From contig JAZGUH010000005.1 of NCBI GenBank assembly GCA_037893225.1, positions 1,488,001 through 1,552,000 on the forward strand: 64,000 nt of DNA, read 5' to 3'. Origin of the DNA: Hippasteria phrygiana (lineage: Eukaryota > Echinodermata > Asteroidea > Valvatida > Goniasteridae). Numbering within the stretch: the first letter of the stretch is position 1; each line of letters starts with the position of its first letter. Positions 55,864-64,000 of this stretch are shown piece by piece. The notes beneath the pieces are model-generated. The model made no database searches and was not told the origin of the DNA. It worked only from the letters and a program-made list of their open reading frames with translations. A program made the position numbers and the translations under genes.

Positions 55864-56470
55864 GCCCAGCACATATTTATTCCCTTATTTGCGATCATTA
55901 CCAAAGCTGTGTGGTAGGATTAAACAAGTACTTTTATGATGTAATTGGCGATACGCCTTCGGAGGAAAATAGAAGTGGCACACGCAGTCCTTGAAATCCT
56001 TGTTGCGGTGTTATTATGAACTTATTGGGGAATCGTGAGTTTTGGTTTTTATCTTAAAATGATCTGTGTTCTATATAGTAAATGACGTGCAGTAGTTTTT
56101 AATAAAGCTATATACCTCCGTGCAATTTAGCATGAAAGAAACAATGTGAAATAATTCTTGTAAAATAAACTTGTTTATTATCAGTTAAGTTAAATAACTG
56201 AACTTTAAAAGAAAACTTGTTTTGCTCTGTTGTCCATCTAGTGACCAAACGCTAACCCAAACAATTAAACTGTGTGAAAATGTTCAAGGATACAGCCCTA
56301 TAATGTTTTAAAATGTACAGCCATTATTAGTCAACAATTACAGTGTTCAAAATATTACTCTTGGACGCTTTTTCAGCAGTAAATTCTACCGCGTTTACGG
56401 TCCCTTTTATCTAACTTCTCACCCGTTTTTGAGCAGCTACACACTGAATCGGTGACTGAAGTACGTCTAA

Positions 56471-56830
56471 CCACACTCTAAAAACTGAAGTGTTTAATCC
56501 AAAACTTACATGTGTGCGGTCAGTGACCACACTTTGAAAGTGTGAAATCCAGCATTTTAAATGTTAAATCCAGCATTTTAAAATGTGAATTCAATGTTTA
56601 AAATGCTGATTCAACAATTTAAGTGTTCATTCAACATTTCCCCAAACTTGTTGTTGAAATTGTTAAATCAACATTTTAAACGTTGAATTAACAGTTAGTT
56701 TAATATCTTAATTTAAAATTTAAAATGCTGGATTCAACATTTAAAATGCTAGATTCCACACTTTCAAAGTGTGGTCACTGACCGCACACATGTAAGTGTT
56801 GGATTCAACACTTCAGTTTTTAGCGTGTAG
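56471..56830. mobile_element. 360-bp palindromic MITE with inner tandem motif
   Basis: Left end ctaaaaactgaagtgttt pairs with right end aacacttcagtttttag. Inside, gtgtgcggtcagtgaccac pairs with gtggtcactgaccgcacac, and the centre repeats variants of aacattttaaatgctg. Confidence 0.85.
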
Positions 56831-57128
56831 GACTTCGATCGTCAAAGCTTTGATGCTCGAAAGTCTTTTTGTCAAAAATATAATAAAATGCCACAATTTC
56901 AAGGGATGGTTGTGTATAAATATATAATATTGTACTTTTCACAAATATTTTCCGCCATAAACATTATATAGGTCTAAACGCTTTTTGTTGTCCGATTAGG
57001 CGCATCCAAGATAGTGTGCCAAACGCGCACCGCAATAAAGTCTCCGTTATGAAATTATAAGGATATATAAATAATAAAGCGACTACCATATTAAAATCTT
57101 TTCGGTCTTCGTTTACTTGTACTCGTAC

Positions 57129-57379
57129 CACTGATCTCCATGTATAAAAATCTGGATAGATCATTGGCTGTTCAAGTTGACGACACCACCCGCCACCTTT
57201 CCACTCCACGCGATGCGCGAACGTCCAGTGCAAGCGTGACGTAAGAAGCAGGCGCTGGGCCGGGCAACAATGATTTATGAATTTTCCAGGAGTGGTAAAA
57301 TGGCGGCTGCTGGCGACAGTTGTTCGTACACCGTGCAACGGCCAATGAGCTATCCAGATTTGCATACATGGACATCGGT
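57129..57379. mobile_element. cactgatctctata MITE family, copy 2
   Basis: Left cactgatctccatgtata and ctggatag pair with right ctatccag and catacatggacatcggt. Internal aaaatggcggctg is shared with the family. Confidence 0.75.
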
Positions 57380-57989
57380 AATTGGTACTGGCAGTACAGT
57401 TAAAAAAATTGTTTCCCATTACTATTAGTATTTACAACTTTGGGCTTTTCATTATCTCGATATTTTGAAGTGTCCAGGGATAAAAAAGAAAACGGCCTCG
57501 CTCAAAAAGTTGTCCGATTTTATGCGGATGAAGTTACTTAAATCTGGTTTACTTGTGGCACTTATCTCAAGTGCCTTAACTACAGGATTTAGTTATCTTC
57601 ACGTATGAAATCAGACTTTATAATTATTTGAAACTGCTGCAATATCGTCCAGTAAAGCAAACTTGGAACTATGGTGCGCCTGCGCAGAAATAACAAGAAA
57701 TGGACAAGCAAACTTTGTCCGTGTACAAAGTGATATGAGGTTACCAGTAAAATTAATTTAAACTACTCTCTAAAACTCGGGAACTCTCTTTTTTTAAATA
57801 CTGATATGTACAATTTTGGAGGGGGAACATTGTGAGAAAAAAAATCCTAATTAAATCAAACCGTATTTTATCACAATGTGGCTCTTGTGCGGCCCACTGC
57901 ACACGTGCAGTACAGGCGTATAATTCCGATGTTCAATATTAAGTTACATAATTAAGGAATTGGAATCCAGATGTGTTTTTTTAATTGCA

Positions 57990-59714
57990 TCAGTTGGAAA
58001 TCGAGGCGTATACCGTCTGTTCTGATGCCGAGTTTATTCCTGTGTTGCGAGTAGCTGTGTGCGGTGTGTTCAGGTCCAGATCCGCGTACACCAGCCCAGA
58101 ATCAGCCTCTGCGGGTTCCTCTTCCGGCAACGCGCTGTTCTCTCTCCCGGTGAAGTCTTCGCTCTTCCTGGACGTCTTGGGCTTGTCCGGCTTGGCGTAC
58201 AGCGGGGGTTCAGTCGAGAGAAGACGGGCCAGATTCTGGTCGGCATCGCTGACGGTAACTGGCAGCGATTCCCTGTTGTTATTCAACGCTTGCTTGTCGG
58301 GTTTCGCGTACGGGCTCAAACCTTGAGGGCCTTCACTCGCACATCGGACTATCGGTCCGTCCCGCCGGCGGTTCTCTGGTAAGGCGTACAGGGGATTGTT
58401 CGCCAAAATACCCATGTCTGTTTCAAATGTCTCGGCAATCATTCCTGTGTGTGATATACGACCGTTTTCAGCTGGTCTGCCGACTTCGGCGTACTCGTCC
58501 CCCAAGTCGCTCATCTTGTATCCGTCTCTGGGATCAATGGGAATCTTGGATCTCCGTTGCTGCTTCCGTCTCCATAGAAACAAGACAACGGAGAGAAGGG
58601 CTATCGCAATTACAGCTAGGAAAATCACCACAGCAATGATGACAAAAGGGGGTGATGACGATAATGATTTGCTGGTGGGGCTAGTCTTGGCCGTCGAGCC
58701 CACGGTCACGGTTGTCCCTTCCCGCTCAGTGACCTCAACTCTTACGGTAGAATTGCCGGATAGCCCAGATGGCACACTAACTATGCAGAGCAATTCAAGA
58801 TTTTCCACCACTGTTATCTCCAATAAGCGACCACCTTGAGAAACCGAGTACATTTCTGCTGATAGGACTTGTCCAGCGCTCTCACCTGTGACCACCCATC
58901 TGTAGTTGGCAATACTAGGCACACCCTCTCCGTAGCATTCAAAAGATCCTCGAGATCCCTCCTCAACCCTAGATACTGCTGGTAGGATGGTGGCATTTGG
59001 TAAGATGCGTAGCGGCACCAGGGAACAGTTACGTGGCTCATCCAGGGCAGGTGTGGTCATGGTACAGGTGAATGACACGCCGTTGTCGTCTGCAGTTAAG
59101 TGGTACAGGTGGCTGATTGATCGGCTCAGCATAGTCATCATTTCCCCTCTCTTGTAAAAGGCGAGCATGGGAGGAGGACTGCCGCCAGACGTGTAACAGG
59201 ACAGATTTATAACTGCGCCCACCTCAAAGAGATTAGGGGTCCCCGATAAGCGATTCACCAAGCAAACTGGTGAGTATGGACTAGGTGGCACCCACACCGT
59301 TAGGCTAGCCTCGCCAGCGGTGATCAACGAACCTCCCGGGGCGGCATACAGGCAAGAATAAGTCCCCCTGTCAGCTTCTTGTACATTCGCAATTCTGAGG
59401 TTGAACTGTTCCTCGCTTTTATCACCGACGATGGACATGCGACTCAGCAGCTCAGTGGTGAGAGGGGTGCTTATGCCTACCACTCTCCCAATGCTGAGGT
59501 ACTTCGCCACTGATCCCTGCTGAAAATACCAGTAAACTCTGTAATCGCCAGCTTTGCTGAAGTCGCAGACGAAAGTCACTGTTTGTTCCTGTACGACGGC
59601 AAAGTCCTTTGGTGCTTCATCCACGGAGATTTGAGCCGTGACATGTCGGTAAGCCACGGAGGAAAGGAGACACAACAGGGTAAGAACGTTTCTTACGGTA
59701 CTGGTATGATACAT
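57990..59714 (-). CDS. IgSF inhibitory receptor-like protein 5 (3 Ig, TM, YxxP, ITIM + ITSM), intronless
   Basis: Seen: an ORF opens upstream at 59945, but the chosen start is 59714 (MYHTSTVRNVLTLLCLL), because it places a normal signal peptide directly before AQISVDEAPKD, as in the paralogues. The 77 residues upstream look like translated 5' leader. Product 574 residues: Ig1 Cys50-Cys121 with Trp62; Ig2 cysteines 151, 173, 217, 230; Ig3 Cys260-Cys310 with Trp273; TM about 357-380 then WRRKQQRRSK. Tail: three YxxP sites (443 YALP, 469 YAKP, 506 YAKP), ITIM LVYADL (543), ITSM TVYASI (569). The EYSxV tyrosine is replaced by Asn526 (RENSALP). This copy has the richest YxxP set. Inference: inhibitory surface receptor with expanded docking sites. 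Confidence 0.9.
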   Translation of the reverse strand: MYHTSTVRNVLTLLCLLSSVAYRHVTAQISVDEAPKDFAVVQEQTVTFVCDFSKAGDYRVYWYFQQGSVAKYLSIGRVVGISTPLTTELLSRMSIVGDKSEEQFNLRIANVQEADRGTYSCLYAAPGGSLITAGEASLTVWVPPSPYSPVCLVNRLSGTPNLFEVGAVINLSCYTSGGSPPPMLAFYKRGEMMTMLSRSISHLYHLTADDNGVSFTCTMTTPALDEPRNCSLVPLRILPNATILPAVSRVEEGSRGSFECYGEGVPSIANYRWVVTGESAGQVLSAEMYSVSQGGRLLEITVVENLELLCIVSVPSGLSGNSTVRVEVTEREGTTVTVGSTAKTSPTSKSLSSSPPFVIIAVVIFLAVIAIALLSVVLFLWRRKQQRRSKIPIDPRDGYKMSDLGDEYAEVGRPAENGRISHTGMIAETFETDMGILANNPLYALPENRRRDGPIVRCASEGPQGLSPYAKPDKQALNNNRESLPVTVSDADQNLARLLSTEPPLYAKPDKPKTSRKSEDFTGRENSALPEEEPAEADSGLVYADLDLNTPHTATRNTGINSASEQTVYASISN

Positions 59715-59915
59715 CACGTAATCCAAGTGGACAGTCGCTATGCACGTACAGTAAAACAGACTTTTAGGCAAGACACGCAACTGGATCACATACAAATTAT
59801 TACTCTTATGCAGCCTTTGCTCATTGTGAGGATTTTTGCAGACGTAGATTTCCACCTCTCCTTTCCAAACCAGCAAACAGTTCTGTAATGACTGTGTCTT
59901 GACTTCGCGATGGTG

Positions 59916-59925
59916 TTTCCGTTTC
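59916..59925 (-). promoter_or_regulatory. IRF/ISRE-like site upstream of receptor 5
   Basis: Minus strand reads GGAAACGGAAAC, again GAAANNGAAA, about 200 bases before the chosen ATG. No convincing TATA box accompanies it. Confidence 0.3.
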
Positions 59926-60073
59926 CAAACTTTATTTATTGTCACTAAACAAGGACATGCTTATGTTATCAGCAGCAGCAGTGCGTCATCGTTATTTTGG
60001 ACACTGGGTTGTCCACTAACAAAGGCCCTGTAAGCAGTTCCATGCGGAAGTGTCTTTTCCGGTTATTGTTCTC

Positions 60074-60188
60074 TAAGGCCGTTTCCGAAATGGGCATCTA
60101 GAGCTACAGCTACGGCTACGTCACGCGTAGTTGTAATGGACGAACACCTAGACAATAGCCCTAGACAAGCGATTCGGACGCAGCCTTA
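60074..60188. mobile_element. 115-bp MITE with taaggc termini
   Basis: Left end taaggccgtttccgaa is the imperfect inverse of the right end ttcggacgcagcctta. The related aaggccgtgtccgaatt occurs near 61805. Confidence 0.65.
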
Positions 60189-61264
60189 ACCTTCTACATT
60201 TCTACAAGGGGTTTATCGAAAGGTTTCCGGCATTATGGATGCCTCTAGCTCGCGGTCGCACAAGTTACAATTAGGCCCTATCTCGTACACACACGTTCCA
60301 AGAGATGCATATCTTCAGCATGACACATCATTGACCAGGCGTTTCCATACAACAAAATCATGATAATGATGGTGGTCGTGGTAGTGGGATAGCGCCCATC
60401 AAACTCATAAAATAACAAAATGGCGTACAAGTCTCGCGACTTCACGATCACCTTTTCTCACTGTTTTTATGTGAACGTCTTGGTACCGAAAACCGACTAT
60501 GCTATAGATGTTTAGCTCTTAAGTTTATTCTGCCTTTATCGCCCCCATTGCAGCGCGACTGAGATATTGATCAGAGACCGGGGTCAAATTGTTCGTTATT
60601 ATTTTGAGTTATCAATTTGCAGGATTTTTTGTCAACTGATATGCTCGTTTTTGTTCCAAAGATAGCGCTCTTATGTGTTAATGAAGGCAAATATTAAAAT
60701 TAATTTTCGCCTGAAAAATAATGTTTAAATGGAGGCGGGATATAATATTATGATCAATATGTAGGTCATCTTTGAATTTACCGCTGCGTTTTTCTTCACT
60801 TGTAAAAAGGCTTTGAATTCATGATTTGTTGTAATGGTACACGGTATTGGGATTACTGGCTGGGCAAGGGGATGGATGGACCATCCCCTTGCCCGGGATT
60901 TAGACGCTTGCAAAAAAAGATTTGAAATATTTTTCTTTAAAATGCAGGATTGGCCGAGCCATCTCTGCTTCAGACCAGTACCACAGCGATTTCTGCTCGA
61001 CAAGAAACTGATGTTTTTTTGTTTTTTTTGTGTTTTTTTTTGGGGGGGGGGGGTCGCAGAGGCATCGCTGATAGGGGTAAGTTGAAATCCCAAACCCCCA
61101 ATTTGTCGTTTTTGTTGGGGAAAATCGTGCCGCTGTCAGCAAAAAGTGAAGTTTAATAAAAGGGAATGAAATTAAATAAATCTGTCCTGAGTGCAGCCTA
61201 CAAAAGTATTAGTAGTCTGGTTACCAGACCTGATGAATCTGACTATTCTTTCCCGGGTTCGAAG

Positions 61265-61472
61265 CACTGATCTCTATAAACTGGATTGCCAAACTGCATC
61301 CATGCATGCAGTTTGTGAATGGGCTGAAGTTTGAGACGGAGCTGAAGCCTGGAGCTTGGAAAACGGCCATTGTTTTGAATATAGCAAGATGGCGGCGTGG
61401 TGGCTTCAATTCACGCATAGGCAATCACTGCTGCGCTGCCAATCCCGTGTATAGAGATCACTCCGATAGTGA
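61265..61472. mobile_element. cactgatctctata MITE family, copy 3, with likely target duplication
   Basis: Left cactgatctctata pairs with right tatagagatcact. The 7-bp direct repeat ttcgaag flanks it (61258-61264 and 61473-61479), a plausible target-site duplication. Confidence 0.7.
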
Positions 61473-62027
61473 TTCGAAGTAGGTCCGCCAATGTCCTCGT
61501 GACCAAAATACATTTCTCGGAAGTTTTCCGAATTCGTTTTCGGCAACATTCGGATGTTATCGTTCATGTTCGCCATGGCATTTAACACTGTCAAGTCTTG
61601 AATTCTCATTTAAATCAAAGCTCAAATATCAAGGCTATTTTCCGAGTCTTGCCACTGATGTCACTTAGACCATGACTGAGACAGGTAGGCCTACTTTAGG
61701 ATTCATTTTTAACCGTGATGGCCACCTGACCTCAGATTTTATCAAGAGCCGTCAGGGAAAGTTTAGGTCAGGGAACCAGACTAAAGTATTGGTAGACAAA
61801 AAGAAGGCCGTGTCCGAATTACTTGGCTGCGGCGTGAAATTACACACATGTCTGTGGTAGCGGCTGCAGCCACATCACATAGACTTGTAATTTCGGTAGA
61901 TGTTTTTCTCAAACGCCACAGGAGGTATATATAGAGACGGACATATGAAGCTCAATTCTCCCAATTAGCCATACACGTTTGTATGGCAATAGCTGGTACT
62001 CAGATGCTATGCGTGTGTATGCATACG

Positions 62028-62745
62028 GCGTGAAGCCCATCAACTATACACGGTTCTCCTATATCCCCATCAACCACGCTCAACCCTTCATACGGGGTGA
62101 AGCCCATCATGACCATACACGGTTCTCCTATATCCCCATCAACCACGCTCAACGCTTCATACGAGGTGAAGCCCATCAACCGTGCACGGTTCTCCTAGTA
62201 CCCATCAACCACGCTCAAAGCTTCATACGGGGTGAAGCCCATCAACCATACACGGTTCTCCTATATCCCCATCAACCAAGCTCAACCCTTCATACGGGGT
62301 GAAGCCCATCAACCATGCACGGTTGTCCTATATCCCCATCAACCACGCTCAACGCTTCATACGGGGTGAAGCCCATCAACCATACACGGTTCTCCTATAT
62401 CCCCATCAACCAAGCTCAACCCTTCATACGGGGTGAAGCCCATCAACCATGCACGGTTGTCCTATATCCCCATCAACCACGCTCAACGCTTCATACGGGG
62501 TGAAGCCCATCAACCACACGGTTCTCCTATATACCCATCAACCACGCTCAATGCTTCATACGGGGTGAAGCCCATCAACCATGCACGGTTCTCCTATATC
62601 CCCATCAACCACGCTCAACCCTTCATACGGGGTGCGGTGAAGCCCGTCAACCATGCACGGTTCTCCTATATCCCCATTAACCACGCCCAACGCTTCATAT
62701 ACGGGGTGAAGCCCATTAACCATACACGGTTCTCCTATATCCCCA
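62028..62745 (+). repeat. 67-bp minisatellite, about 11 units
   Basis: The marker cacggtt recurs at intervals of 65-72 bases, most often 67 (cgg of the marker at 62051, 62120, 62187, 62253, 62320, 62387, 62454, 62519, 62586, 62658, 62727). Units at 62253-62520 form two copies of a 134-bp dimer. It reads as peptide repeats in shifting frames, without gene signals. Confidence 0.95.
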
Positions 62746-62752
62746 TCAGCTA

Positions 62753-63354
62753 TTAAAGGGACACATTGCTTTGGATTTTGCGATTTGGGCTATAAAACTG
62801 AAATGGATATGGTTAGGAAGCTTTTTTTAAAGTAGAATATAAAGATTTACATAACTATCCCTTCAAATTGCGTGGGTTTTGTTTAATTTCGTGACAAATA
62901 ACGGTCCGCCATTTTGTAGAACCACATTTTTGACTCCACAAAATGGCGGACTGTGTTCACCAGTCGTAATTCCAGTCGCATCTGGTTGAAGTACGTTCTG
63001 TTGATCCATTTTGATGTACTGTCACGGCGCGCAGCACTGGCGATATGTGTCGCGAGGTAGAGAATTGTACCTGGCGATCATCTGATAGGTTCACAAGGCC
63101 ACTGCGGCGCCAGCCTAAAGACTCTTACAGCGTATTTTGCGCATTATTTAGACGGTGGTATTTAGTACTGGAAATAAGTCTATGTTTCGCGGGTCAGATG
63201 TCAGGGGTAAGCGGCCAATGTTTTGTTTTGTAATCACTACTAACTAATTACAACACATTATACGTGTTTTTTTGCATGAACAAGTCTTATCAAAGGTAAG
63301 GAACATTTCTAAACAGCAACATTTCATGACATTTGAAGGCAATGTGTCCCTTTA
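62753..63354. mobile_element. 600-bp MITE with aaagggacacattgc termini
   Basis: Left ttaaagggacacattgc pairs with right gcaatgtgtccctttaa. An internal pair, ggtccgccattttgt and acaaaatggcggactg, forms a second hairpin. It abuts the end of the 67-bp minisatellite. Confidence 0.85.
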
Positions 63355-64000
63355 AGCAAACAAATTTGGCCCATGACACACTCGCCCCATAACGACTGGT
63401 CATAGGAACCACGCCTTCAGAAAAATACCGCACAAACGATAACGTTCACAGTTATAACAAAGCTAACCTTCATTTTCCTTCCTCCATGCTTAAACGTACT
63501 ATACAGCGTTTGCTTTGTTGTAATTTTCAGAAATGGATGGATTTGGGGATAGTATTTTATAGCAAATACCTGGGAAAACAAAGAGAAAAAACTGTTCTTG
63601 TAATCTATAGTTTCCTGACCCTACTTCAGACAACACAGAGCAATATTTATAGACGTCAGGGAATTATCAGGTCGGAGAACTAGACTAGTTGGCTTGCACC
63701 AGTTTTCACAGAGGTGTAACCAATTGCCAAATAAAAATGTGGACTAATTAAAGTTTGTAAATTGGGTAGTATTTGAAGAAAGTCAGTTAATCCCAATATA
63801 CCCAGCACGATATGAGGCAGAGGGATACCCCCCCCCCCCCCGCTTTTGTCCCGAAACCCTATAACGAAAACGATGCGAATAAACGCTCCATATTGGTGAA
63901 TGGAACGCGCGCGTATTACACGCGCGACAATTCCACCAATCAATGCCGTTTATTCTGACAATTTTCGTTATCGTCTTCGTATCGCGGCCAGTGTGACCGG
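63355..64000. other. intergenic end of window with two repeat pieces
   Basis: Contains 63608-63690 (inverse of 50905-50985) and 63796-63870 (a fragment of the gcacgatatg family with a C run). Nothing coding recognised. Confidence 0.6.

Larger units (their letters stand above)
53058..57989. other. intergenic DNA between receptors 4 and 5
   Basis: Receptor 4 promoter at the left edge; nested transposons 54402-55158; GTTTAAAC cluster and palindrome 55404-55863; MITE 56471-56830; MITE 57129-57379. No gene supported. Confidence 0.6.
59715..62027. other. intergenic DNA downstream of the receptor cluster start
   Basis: Receptor 5 upstream region first, then MITE 60074-60188, MITE 61265-61472 and a partial relative of the first near 61806. 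A polyT/G run occurs near 61014-61052. No gene supported. Confidence 0.6.

Noticed and set aside
59715..59945. N-terminal extension of receptor 5 (77 residues)
   Set aside because: It has no counterpart in the paralogues and would bury the signal peptide; the internal Met at 59714 fits the family.
62028..62745. CRISPR-like array appearance
   Set aside because: Head-to-tail repeats without unique spacers, in a eukaryotic genome.
61979..62756. Repeat peptides containing PINHARFSYIPINHAQ-like units
   Set aside because: Translation of the 67-bp minisatellite; unit length is not a multiple of three, so the frame shifts each unit.

Overview
This is a window of a metazoan nuclear genome, AT-rich and with split genes. 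It holds the 3' end of one conserved neuronal gene, a tandem family of five immunoglobulin-superfamily (IgSF) receptor genes, and a dense scatter of small palindromic transposons, SINE-like fragments and satellites. The UNC13 exons are very close to vertebrate Munc13. The IgSF genes encode ITIM and ITSM tails. The non-coding DNA is full of MITE/foldback elements. Together these suggest an invertebrate deuterostome. My best guess is an echinoderm, with hemichordate or lancelet as alternatives; this is inference, not proof.

Layout. (1) 1-10,333, plus strand: five terminal coding exons of an UNC13/Munc13 orthologue (end of the MUN domain plus the C-terminal C2C domain). The earlier exons lie outside the window. 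One intron (6421-9230) contains an approximately 2.48 kb CTG/CTTG-rich microsatellite that starts 17 bases after the 5' splice site. Another intron carries an 11-bp minisatellite inside one arm of a foldback element. (2) 10,334-25,615: 3' UTR, then intergenic DNA with MITEs and SINE-like fragments; no supportable gene. (3) 25,616-59,714, minus strand: five intronless genes (25616-27451, 38432-40096, 44841-46418, 51354-53057, 57990-59714). Each encodes a signal peptide, three Ig domains, one transmembrane helix and a long tyrosine-rich tail. (4) 59,715-64,000: intergenic DNA with a 67-bp minisatellite and several MITEs.

The five receptors are the main discovery. Every tail ends in the same order: one or more YxxP motifs, usually an EYSxV site, an ITIM (LVYADL or LLYADL), then an ITSM (TVYAxI or TIYAxI) within a few residues of the C-terminus in four of five. 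This is the logic of vertebrate inhibitory receptors such as PD-1, PECAM-1 and CEACAM1, combined here with Cas-like YxxP docking sites. The N-terminal V-like domain and the number of YxxP modules vary between copies. Parts of domains 2 and 3 are nearly identical. This pattern fits an expanding family of putative immune or allorecognition receptors with diversifying ectodomains and a constant inhibitory output.

The repeats include one clear transposon history: a TTAA-flanked MITE inserted into one arm of a long palindromic element at 54.4-55.2 kb, with the uninterrupted site still visible in the other arm.
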